From: Thermoplasmatota archaeon
GTDB lineage: Archaea; Thermoplasmatota; E2; UBA202; JdFR-43
NCBI GenBank assembly: GCA_029258955.1
Contig: JAPDJT010000011.1
Span: 1-64,000 of the forward strand
Length of the DNA: 64,000 bases
Reading direction: 5' to 3'
Each line of letters opens with the position of its first letter. Position 1 is the first letter of the stretch. Of the stretch, positions 1 through 7,291 are shown piece by piece. The position numbers were made by a program, and so were the translations under genes. Under the pieces are notes generated by a model. That model was not told where the DNA came from. It saw nothing but the letters and a program-made list of their open reading frames with translations, and did not search any database.

Positions 1-2
1 TC

Positions 3-254
3 AAAAATGGTGTATTCTCGTATTTCCTGATGGAGCCAAGCTATGATTTCTTTCCGAAGGATGGAAAGCCAGATGGAGCACTAACAATGAAGGAACTCGA
101 TACAAACAACGATGGCTGGATATCAGCGGAGGAAGCATTTCCCTATGCGGCGGAGAAGACAGATGAATATAATGAATGGAGAGCTTTTCCTGTACAGAAT
201 CCTCTGATATATGATGGCTATGAAGGAGAACTCAAGATAAGTTATGTTGGATAA
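3..254 (+). CDS. C-terminal fragment of a caspase/legumain-like peptidase (5' end outside window)
   Basis: The reading frame is open from base 3, so the gene starts upstream of the window; the first in-frame ATG at base 30 is internal. The visible 83 residues begin NGVFSYFL, the pattern seen near the end of caspase-like and C13-like peptidase domains where the substrate-side strand follows the catalytic Cys. An EF-hand-like loop follows (DTNNDGWISAEEAF), then PLIYDGYEGEL, close to the Pxxyd-GdL tail common in archaeal C13-like proteases. Catalytic residues would lie outside the window. The stop codon directly abuts the stop of the convergent C25-like gene. The family call rests on short motifs and is moderate. 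Confidence 0.55.
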   Translation, partial: KNGVFSYFLMEPSYDFFPKDGKPDGALTMKELDTNNDGWISAEEAFPYAAEKTDEYNEWRAFPVQNPLIYDGYEGELKISYVG

Positions 255-2675
255 CTATATCTCATATGGCTTTAATGCTGGTATCCAATCAAATGAAAGC
301 TTAGGAATATACTTTGGAATGTGGAGAAGCCATAGTAATTTTATTTTAAGACCAATATAATCATCCCAGTAGTTGGCTTTCCATTTATTTTTATCATCAT
401 CTCTTGCATTGTAAGCATTTCCTATGAAATTATTCTTAGCAATGACATTTCCTTTGCTTCTCCATCCAAAGTATATGCCATAATGCTCGTTTTTCCTTAC
501 ATCATTGCTTTCAAAAATATTATTGCTTGAATTTACAAACTGAGGACCATGCTGATTTCTATAAATGAAATTTTCTGATATGATAAAATCATTTGAATTA
601 TACAAATAAATGCTATACCAGTTTCTCGAAAAATTATTTGCTATTATTGTGCCATCTTTTCCTTCTACCCATAAAGCATACCAGTGGTTGAAGTGGAAAT
701 AATTATTTTCTATGCTCTCGTTTTCGCCATTTTCTATCCAAACACCATACCAATTGTTATAAATTTCATTTTCCTCAATGAGGCAATCATTTCCATTAAT
801 CCAGACTCCATGTATATTTTCATAAATCTTATTGCTTTTTACAATGCAATTACTTCCATTGAGTAAAATGCTGTAGTTGAAAGCATAGATGACATTATTT
901 TCTATAGCAATTTCATTTCCATTGCATTCCAAGCCAATTCCTTTCTCATATCCAACAATTGAGAAATTTCTTATTTTTATTGAATCTGCCTCCAATTTTA
1001 TTCCATTTGTTTTTATTGTAGCATTTATACCAATAAGTTCAACAGATTTATTTACAATTAAATCCTCTTCATAAATTCCTGAATGAACAATGATTATATC
1101 GCCATTGTTTGCATCATTTATTGCATCCTGTATTCTGCTGTAATTTCCTTCGCCATCTCCTCCCACATGCAATTTTCTTTGCAAATTGCATTCATATGAA
1201 TATCCTCCTATTTTCAAAGTTGGGTCCCCAAAAATTTCAAGCTCTTCAACAGCTTTCATATGAAATGCTTTAGCAACACCTCCCCATTTAAAGGAGTTAA
1301 GATAGCTTATTATTGCATTTCCCCATGCTTTTCCAAGCAAATCCTTTTTAGCTATTTCTTTACAAAGCCTAATATGAAGATTTCCAAGAAAAATTTTAGT
1401 TATATTTTCTCCATGTCCTATCCAGCATAAGCCAGTTGGTCCTATACTAGCTACGCTTTTTCCTTTTGAAACAAAAAGCCAGCTAAAACACTCCCTGCTT
1501 TGATTAAATTGTCCAAGCCTTGCTCCAGCAGTAAGCACAATTGGCAACTTCTCATTTTTAATTTGCAAAATATTCCATGCATAATAGTAAATCCATTTTT
1601 CATCATTTTTTGCATGCGTCGCCCATAAATGGTGGGCGCCAGCTCCCTCAAAAACAACAAAATCGGCATTTTTTATTTCATCATTTATCATTTTTGCATT
1701 TAAGCCATTTGAAGCATAGAGTTTTACAATATTGTAGCTATTCAATTCTTTTGCAATTTCATCTAACAAATATTCTCCTTCTGCAATATCCCATGGGTCA
1801 TGTAAATATAAATCTCCGCCTATAAGAACAACTTTTTTGAAATTTTGACTTTGCTCTTCATATGAAATAATGTTTTGTACAACTCTCCTCAACTCATTTT
1901 TTGTTCTTGCTGGAAGTCTACCAATATAAACATCTGGATATAAATCTACGTCATCCTTCAATTTTTTATTACCAATCTCATGGTCATACTCGCCATAAAA
2001 TCCATTTCCATTTGTATCCCATGAAGAAAAGCTTCCATTTGCATCATATATATCTGCAAAGTATAAATCACTTAAGAATCGCCTCTCATACTCCCATGAA
2101 GAACTCCTGTCATTTAGCCATGCATATCTTACTGGCATAATCCATTCTTCTTTGCTAAATTTTCTTCCTCCTACAAGCAAAACATATTCAATGCCCCAGT
2201 TTTCAATTGCATCTTTAATGAAATATTTCACCTTTTCAGCATCATCTCTTCCCTGTGTTGCAAAATACTTGCCTCCATATATTTCATCTAATGAAACAAT
2301 AATTGTTTTTATTCCATATTTTTCCTTATGCTCCTTCAATGGTTGCAAAATTTCTTTCCATTTACTTGGAGTTATAATGAGGAAGTCATATTCATCTTTC
2401 GTAATGAAAGGATGAGAAGGTAATTCATATTTTATTTTTACTATGCCTCCTTCTTTGCTCCATATATTTATGAAGAGAAAACGTCCTCCATTTTTTATTC
2501 CAGCTCCCCTCCATATTTTACAGCCATCTGCATAAATCTTTATTTTGGTGCCAAGAGGAAAATCAATTGTTTTTATTTCATCTGGCTTTATCTTTAAAAT
2601 CAAAACATTTTCATCTGATTGAGCAAAATAAGGAGTGAGCAAGGCAATGGCTGCAAAAATAGCAATACATTTCAT
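255..2675 (-). CDS. Secreted C25 (gingipain)-like protein with NosD-type beta-helix; both catalytic residues replaced
   Basis: 806 residues. Residues 1-19 form a signal peptide. Residues about 90-490 match the peptidase C25 fold: YLIITP-like strand, LLVGG, DLYFAD, YPDVYIGRLPARTKNE, and IFGDPTL at the end. In the family the catalytic His lies in GHG and the Cys in AC/GC four residues before a Phe. Here these are GAG (Ala345, in FEGAGAHHLWATH) and GARLGQF (Ala385), so the dyad is lost. Residues about 500-770 are a right-handed parallel beta-helix of PbH1/NosD repeats (IENN, IIANNF, NYWDDY). Likely a secreted carbohydrate-binding or structural pseudo-peptidase. The domain calls are strong; the loss of activity is inferred. 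Confidence 0.85.
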   Translation of the reverse strand: MKCIAIFAAIALLTPYFAQSDENVLILKIKPDEIKTIDFPLGTKIKIYADGCKIWRGAGIKNGGRFLFINIWSKEGGIVKIKYELPSHPFITKDEYDFLIITPSKWKEILQPLKEHKEKYGIKTIIVSLDEIYGGKYFATQGRDDAEKVKYFIKDAIENWGIEYVLLVGGRKFSKEEWIMPVRYAWLNDRSSSWEYERRFLSDLYFADIYDANGSFSSWDTNGNGFYGEYDHEIGNKKLKDDVDLYPDVYIGRLPARTKNELRRVVQNIISYEEQSQNFKKVVLIGGDLYLHDPWDIAEGEYLLDEIAKELNSYNIVKLYASNGLNAKMINDEIKNADFVVFEGAGAHHLWATHAKNDEKWIYYYAWNILQIKNEKLPIVLTAGARLGQFNQSRECFSWLFVSKGKSVASIGPTGLCWIGHGENITKIFLGNLHIRLCKEIAKKDLLGKAWGNAIISYLNSFKWGGVAKAFHMKAVEELEIFGDPTLKIGGYSYECNLQRKLHVGGDGEGNYSRIQDAINDANNGDIIIVHSGIYEEDLIVNKSVELIGINATIKTNGIKLEADSIKIRNFSIVGYEKGIGLECNGNEIAIENNVIYAFNYSILLNGSNCIVKSNKIYENIHGVWINGNDCLIEENEIYNNWYGVWIENGENESIENNYFHFNHWYALWVEGKDGTIIANNFSRNWYSIYLYNSNDFIISENFIYRNQHGPQFVNSSNNIFESNDVRKNEHYGIYFGWRSKGNVIAKNNFIGNAYNARDDDKNKWKANYWDDYIGLKIKLLWLLHIPKYIPKLSFDWIPALKPYEI

Positions 2676-2841
2676 AAGCTTATATGAAAAGAATAATTTA
2701 AATTTTGATGTATAACATTAGTTGAAAAAATGAAAATAATGAAAAGAAAACGCTGCCATGATAAAATCACGTAATAAAATGATAGTAGCACTCAATACAA
2801 ATGCCAATAGCGTCATTCATTCCATTTTCATCAAAAACTGT

Positions 2842-2911
2842 AAAATGAAAGAAACAATTGTGTTGGCTATTTACATATGAAGAGATTTACTATAGCACTT
2901 TTTCATTAAAA
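2842..2911. repeat. Dispersed palindromic element, copy 1
   Basis: Intergenic copy of the dispersed palindrome. It reads AAAATGAAAGAAACAATTGT, then TTGGCTATT, then AGAGATTTACTATAGCA and ends TTTTTCATTAAA, so the two halves are imperfect inverted repeats around the AAGAGATTTAC centre. It lies between the C25-like gene and the next forward gene. Bases 2680-2841 hold AT-rich sequence with a possible degenerate half-copy around 2803-2830. Confidence 0.7.
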
Positions 2912-2946
2912 AACAAAAAAGAAAAATATGGTAAGGAAATAAAAAC

Positions 2947-3441
2947 ATGGAATTTGATAAGAGTAGAGCCAATATAGAGCTAAATAACATAATAATGAAC
3001 ATTCTTACCCAAGAGATGCCAGCATTGAAGGAAAAGATAAAGAAACTTTGTTTGGAATTAAAGAGAGCAAAATACCTCATATATATCTTTTCATCCGCTT
3101 TATTTGCAGTTGGTTTATTTTTCCTTATAGTTGCATTATCCATTGCTTTTCATACAAACACCATTGCAGACACTCTTAAAACCTTGGGCTTTGGCGGGGC
3201 AAGCGCAACAAGCTTTGTTTCATTGATGCTCATAAATCCAATTGAAAGAATTAGAGATGCAAATTTCAACGCAAGTCAAGCAGAAATGATTTATAATTTC
3301 TGGGAACTTGCCATTCTTCTTTATATAAGAGCAATGGATATTGATGATAGGGAGTCAATAAAAGAAACAGCAGAAAAAATTAGGGAAGCAACAGCTACAG
3401 CAATAAAATTGCTTGAAAAGTATGTAGAAGAAAAAGATTAA
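2947..3441 (+). CDS. Two-pass membrane protein of unknown function
   Basis: 164 residues. A charged N-terminal stretch (about 1-35) is followed by two hydrophobic segments, about 38-65 and 73-95, with a Gly/Ala-rich turn (GFGGASATS). The sequence INPIERIRDANFNASQAEM follows the second segment, then a helical C-terminal tail (about 110-164) rich in Glu, Lys and Ala. The segment after the membrane hairpin resembles the two-TM domain found next to TRADD-N-type domains in cyanobacteria and archaea, but I cannot confirm this from motifs alone. It stands alone with no obvious operon partner. Confidence 0.7.
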   Translation: MEFDKSRANIELNNIIMNILTQEMPALKEKIKKLCLELKRAKYLIYIFSSALFAVGLFFLIVALSIAFHTNTIADTLKTLGFGGASATSFVSLMLINPIERIRDANFNASQAEMIYNFWELAILLYIRAMDIDDRESIKETAEKIREATATAIKLLEKYVEEKD

Positions 3442-3450
3442 TTTTAGCTA

Positions 3451-3484
3451 CATATGTTGCTAAAAATTGTTCCGACAACATATG
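3451..3484. repeat. 9-bp inverted repeat just downstream of the membrane protein gene
   Basis: CATATGTTG at 3451-3459 and CAACATATG at 3476-3484 are perfect inverted copies with a 16-nt loop. It begins 9 nt after the stop codon. There is no T-run after it, so it is not a textbook terminator. Confidence 0.5.
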
Positions 3485-3676
3485 GATTTGGCTTACCATA
3501 CCATGGTATTTTTATGCTCGTCAATCGCTGACCTAACATGCAAATATGGAGCTGGAAAAACGCCATTATTCTAATGGCTTGCTTTTATTCTCGGTTTATT
3601 TCCATTTCTTTACTTCGTATTCAATGGCGTGAAAGTTGGTTTCTTTTCTGGTCTATCTTTACTTCAGCATAGCTAG
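3454..3676 (+). pseudogene. Possible remnant of a small membrane protein gene
   Basis: This gap of about 300 bp between genes has no intact frame. Short reading stretches survive: ATG at 3454 reads MLLKIVPTTYGFGLPYHG before a stop, and a later frame reads WLAFILGLFPFLYF followed by NGVKVGFFSGLSLL up to a stop at 3674-3676. The hydrophobic pattern suggests a broken membrane protein gene with several stops and shifts. No family is recognised, and chance similarity cannot be excluded. Confidence 0.25.
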
Positions 3677-3745
3677 GCAGATTTCAGCATGCAACAAAAT
3701 TTTCGAAATAGCGTTATATATTTATATTTAGAAAGAAATCCAATT

Positions 3746-4522
3746 ATGAAATCCTCACTATATGCGGGGGTTGTGGCTTTATTGCTTTTATCTGCAATTT
3801 TCTATCCTGTAGTATCAAGTTCTACAACTAGTGAGAAAATAAAAGTGAATGTGAAGTTCATTAATATGGATGGTAAGGAAATTACAGCTATGGTTACAAA
3901 AGAAGAAGCTAAAAAACTCATTGCCATAGTAAATCATTCAATGGAAAAAATAAGTAATGGAGATCAAGGTGTATTTGAAATTTTAGATGAAATACTGATG
4001 CAATTAAAGGAGATGAATATTTTAAAAGGAGTAAAAGAAATACTAAACCAATTAAGCCATGAATATAAATTAAATAAAAGCGATTCTCCTCAACCAACTG
4101 GTTTTTTCCATTCAAACCTCGGCTCTTTTGTTATTGGTGCTGGATTCGGCAGAGACACCTATTTCATACATAGACTTCCACAAATCCTACTTTTATTACC
4201 ATTACTTCCAATTCTATTGCTAATCCCTCCAATAATTACATATGCATTTGCAACAATTGTATCCAAAGCCATAAAAATTAATCCAATAACCAATTTTGTA
4301 GTTCGAGCTTTTCTTTCAAGACCTAAATTTACAGCCCTTCTTGGAGAATGGTATGCCAGAAGAGGAGCCATTGCAAGCGTTGGTTTACTTGGCACTCGTT
4401 TCTATATAGACCTATTAAATGGCGTGCATGTTCTTCTCTTTGGATTCGTTGGCATCTCAATTTCATTGCTAGGATATGCAGGCATAATAATTGGTTTTTC
4501 ACCCTATTCATTCATATATTAG
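3746..4522 (+). CDS. Exported/membrane protein of unknown function
   Basis: 258 residues from the ATG at 3746. This start gives a clean signal peptide (MKSSLYAGVVALLLLSAIF) and has an AT-rich TATA-like stretch (about 3711-3727) at leaderless distance; a longer frame begins at 3689. After the signal comes a short extracytoplasmic part (KVNVKFINMDGKEITAMVTKEEA) and an amphipathic region (about 60-105). Then follow a Gly-rich link (IGAGFGRD), a hydrophobic segment (LLLLPLLPILLLIPPII), and a C-terminal membrane stretch near residues 225-255. No known family is recognised. Bases 4523-4709 downstream contain no gene. Confidence 0.7.
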   Translation: MKSSLYAGVVALLLLSAIFYPVVSSSTTSEKIKVNVKFINMDGKEITAMVTKEEAKKLIAIVNHSMEKISNGDQGVFEILDEILMQLKEMNILKGVKEILNQLSHEYKLNKSDSPQPTGFFHSNLGSFVIGAGFGRDTYFIHRLPQILLLLPLLPILLLIPPIITYAFATIVSKAIKINPITNFVVRAFLSRPKFTALLGEWYARRGAIASVGLLGTRFYIDLLNGVHVLLFGFVGISISLLGYAGIIIGFSPYSFIY

Positions 4523-4709
4523 CTACTTTAGTTAAACTCCTTTCCACAAACCACAACAAATTCATCAACATATCTAAGAGAAGGATTTTTGCTATTTCGA
4601 TGAGCTACATAAGCTCCACTTTTTCATTAATATTTCCCTGCGCAAGCCCCTTCATAATACTCCTTGGATAGGTTGTCTCTGGGCTAATTTTTTCTATTTT
4701 TACAGTTAC

Positions 4710-4731
4710 TGCCTATAAAATTTTATAGGCA
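4710..4731. promoter_or_regulatory. Perfect palindrome over the TATA box of the RPA operon
   Basis: Arms TGCCTATAAAA and TTTTATAGGCA form a 22-bp perfect palindrome whose centre (4720/4721) is 29-30 nt before the RPA start codon, where the TATA box of a leaderless archaeal gene is expected. TBP and any dimeric repressor would therefore compete for the same bases. Autoregulation by a regulator is inferred, not shown. Confidence 0.6.
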
Positions 4732-4749
4732 AACTTTATTAGTTATTAT

Positions 4750-6000
4750 ATGGAAATTGACATCGAAAAAGCTGTAGATGAAATTTTGGAAAGAGTGGAA
4801 GCTGATCGGGAGGAAGTTGAAAAAGATTTGAGGAGATTTTTAGATTATGGTGTCCCTCTGGAACAGGCTAAAGAAGCTGTTATAAATAAATATGGTGGGA
4901 TTTTGAAAGAAAAAAAGTTGAAAGATATAAAGGTAAATGAGCGTGGTATATGTACAGTAGCAAAAGTTATTACGATAGATGAAAGGGAGGTTGAAGTTAG
5001 AAATACCAAAAGAAAAATATTCCGTGGCTTGCTGGGAGATGAAACAGCTGTTTTGCCTTTTACAGCATGGAAGGATTTCGGATTGCAAAGAGGGGATGTT
5101 ATAAGAATAAAAAATGCCTCTAGTAGCGAATGGGAAGGACAGCCAAGACTAAGCTTATCTGAATGGACAGAAGTAGAAAAGCTGGATTATGATATTGATT
5201 TAATAAAAAGAACACCTAAGAAGTACAATATCATTGATTTAAAGCCGGGATTATCTGGTGTTGAAGTCAGAGGAAAAATTTTATCAATAGAAGAAAGAGA
5301 AGTAAGCATTGGTGGAGAGACAAAAAAAGTATTTTCTGGCATACTGGCAGATGAGACAGCAAAAATAAGATTTACAGCATGGAAAGATTTTGGATTAAAA
5401 GAAGGAGATGTTATTAAAATAAAAGGTGGCTATATTAGGAGATGGAGAGGTGCACCCCAGCTTATATTTGATGAGAACTCAGAAGTAGAAAAATTAGATG
5501 AAGAAATCGTTATAGAAGAAAAGCCAATTCCTCTTTACAAAGTTGTTGAAGCAGGTGGAGGAATAGATTTATGTATAGAAGGAGTTGTGTTAGACATAAG
5601 AAAGGATTCAGGCATTATATTTAGATGCCCAAAATGCAATAGAAGAATAAAAAATGGAGTTTGTGAGGAAGATGGAAATGTGGATGGTGTAGCTGATTTA
5701 AGAATAAGATTGCTTTTAGATGATGGAACAGGAGCAGTTGATGTTATTTTGAATAGGGAGCTATCTGAAAAATTATTGAAAAAAAGCTTGGAAGACTATT
5801 TAAGTATTGCAAAGGAAGCAATGGATTATGGAATAGTATATGATGAAATTTTTGATAGACTAATGGCAAAAGCCTTGCGCATAAAAGGCGATTCCATTCA
5901 AAGCGATTTGATTGTCACAATTTTTGCAAGAGATGCAGAATTATTGCAAATAGATGAGCAGAAAGAAATGGAAGAAATTTTAATGCAATTGGAGGGATAA
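4750..6000 (+). CDS. rpa: Replication protein A (single-stranded DNA-binding), large subunit
   Basis: 416 residues. An N-terminal helical segment (IDIEKAVDEILERVEADREEVEKD) precedes at least two recognisable OB folds. They show as two internally repeated blocks: about 60-140 (ETAVLPFTAWKDFGLQRGDVIRI) and about 170-250 (ETAKIRFTAWKDFGLKEGDVIKI). A third OB region carries a zinc-finger-like CPKC...C segment (FRCPKCNRRIKNGVCEE, about 295-312), then the dimer/trimer core. This is the euryarchaeal RPA41-like layout. It coats ssDNA in replication and repair. The next gene, its usual partner, starts 1 nt after the stop, and the pair shares the palindromic promoter. Confidence 0.93.
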   Translation: MEIDIEKAVDEILERVEADREEVEKDLRRFLDYGVPLEQAKEAVINKYGGILKEKKLKDIKVNERGICTVAKVITIDEREVEVRNTKRKIFRGLLGDETAVLPFTAWKDFGLQRGDVIRIKNASSSEWEGQPRLSLSEWTEVEKLDYDIDLIKRTPKKYNIIDLKPGLSGVEVRGKILSIEEREVSIGGETKKVFSGILADETAKIRFTAWKDFGLKEGDVIKIKGGYIRRWRGAPQLIFDENSEVEKLDEEIVIEEKPIPLYKVVEAGGGIDLCIEGVVLDIRKDSGIIFRCPKCNRRIKNGVCEEDGNVDGVADLRIRLLLDDGTGAVDVILNRELSEKLLKKSLEDYLSIAKEAMDYGIVYDEIFDRLMAKALRIKGDSIQSDLIVTIFARDAELLQIDEQKEMEEILMQLEG

Positions 6001-6001
6001 A

Positions 6002-6826
6002 ATGAGGGAGCCAGCATGGAGAATATTTGCAGCAGAATATAATGATGCAAATCATGTTTTGGAAGCTAAGGAAGAAAAGGCACCAAAATATGTTATTACT
6101 CCTTTGGGAGCTAAGGTAAATAGACTCTTCATTGTTGGTGTACTTACAGATGTGGAAGAAATAGGAGCAGAAGGAATAAGAAGGAGAGCAAGAATTTCGG
6201 ATCCAACTGGAATGCATGTTGTTTATGCCGAAGCTTTTAAGCCAGAGGTGGCGAGCATACTTGCGGATATGGAAATACCAAGCTATATTGCTGTTGTTGG
6301 AAAAGTTAGAATTTATGAGCCAGAGGAAGGAGTTCTTTATTTGTCAGCAAGAGCAGAGCTTGTAAAGGAAGTAGATGCAAAAATAAGAAATTACTGGATT
6401 TTGGAAGCAAGTAGAAGCATGTTAATGAGGATAAATGCAATTAGAGACGCAATGAATATGAAAAATCCTACTTCTCGCCAACTTAAAGAACTGGGCTACC
6501 CTCCATTAGTTGCGGAAGGAGTTGCTGAAGCAATAAAGGTGTATAAGGATATTGATGTGGAACATTATGAATTTTTAATGAGAGAAGCTTTATCATTTAT
6601 TACAGCAAAGAAAGAAGTTAAAAAGGATTTTGGAGAAGCTGAAGAAAAAATGCTAAAGATAATTGAAGAATTGCAAGGCGAAAATGGAGCAATTTGGGAG
6701 GAAGTTATAAATCAGGCAGAAAAAGAAGGAATAAGCAAGGATATTGCAGAAGAGATAATTTCAGCATTAATGGATAAAGGAAAAATATACGAGCCACAAT
6801 TAGGAAAACTTAAGATAGTAACATAA
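6002..6826 (+). CDS. RPA-associated protein (COG3390 type)
   Basis: 274 residues. N-terminal domain starts REPAWRIFAAEYNDAN, followed by an OB fold (about 40-120: VNRLFIVGVLTDVEEIG, RARISDPTGMHVVYAEAF, IAVVGKVRIYE). A helical segment and a C-terminal winged-helix-like region (about 215-274, IWEEVINQAEKEGISKDIAEEIISALMDKGKIYEP) follow. In euryarchaea this protein is encoded next to RPA and forms a complex with it, comparable to eukaryotic RPA32. Here it is translationally linked, 1 nt after the RPA stop. The N-terminal motif and the neighbourhood together make the call strong. Confidence 0.9.
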   Translation: MREPAWRIFAAEYNDANHVLEAKEEKAPKYVITPLGAKVNRLFIVGVLTDVEEIGAEGIRRRARISDPTGMHVVYAEAFKPEVASILADMEIPSYIAVVGKVRIYEPEEGVLYLSARAELVKEVDAKIRNYWILEASRSMLMRINAIRDAMNMKNPTSRQLKELGYPPLVAEGVAEAIKVYKDIDVEHYEFLMREALSFITAKKEVKKDFGEAEEKMLKIIEELQGENGAIWEEVINQAEKEGISKDIAEEIISALMDKGKIYEPQLGKLKIVT

Positions 6827-6954
6827 AATGAAAGGCAAATTGTTATTGGCAATTGAGTAAATTGTAAGTAGCATTTAAAAAATGTAAGGAAATAACATAA
6901 CTTTTGCATGGAGAAGAGCTTGTTATGGCATCAATTCAATTCTAATTTTTGACT
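6827..6954. repeat. Dispersed palindromic element, copy 2, split by about 45 bp
   Basis: Left half AAATGAAAGGCAAATTGTTA TTGGC starts right after the stop of the RPA-associated gene. The matching right half begins TTTTGCATGGAGAAGAGCTT near 6902 and ends TTCTAATTTTTGACT. The roughly 45 bp between them are absent from other copies, so this copy looks interrupted or expanded. Confidence 0.65.
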
Positions 6955-6987
6955 ATAAGTAGCAAAAATATTTATGAAGTAGTATAT

Positions 6988-7280
6988 ATGGGACATACCT
7001 CTTTTGAATAGATGAAAAGTTTAGGAGCATTATGCTATTTGCTAGAATGGCTAACTGGCTTAATTTTTTATTGTTTGAGGAAGAGACCAGTGCAAGATTT
7101 CATGCAATACAATCAATATTGACTTTTCTTCTGTTGAGATTATTTGTTTTTTGCCATTATACCATTTATTGAATGGATTATTGCTGGCTTAATAGCTTTG
7201 CTTACCTTAGTCTATGGATTGTTTTGATGATAAAGGCACATCAGGGAGAAAAATTCTTGCTGCCTATTGTTGAGAGATAG
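6988..7280 (+). pseudogene. Decayed DUF4870 (Tic20-like) membrane protein gene
   Basis: Reading from ATG 6988 gives MGHTSFE, an in-frame TAG, then ATG 7012 and KSLGALCYLLEWLTGLIFY. The frame then shifts: GCAAGATTTCATGCAATA reads ARFHAIQSI, the hallmark of DUF4870 proteins, and the last frame ends KAHQGEKFLLPIVER before TAG 7278-7280. In intact members these pieces lie in the same order in a protein of about 100-120 residues with three membrane helices. At least one stop and two frame changes mean it is a pseudogene. A TATA-like stretch still precedes it. Confidence 0.75.
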
Positions 7281-7291
7281 CTGAAAAGAAG

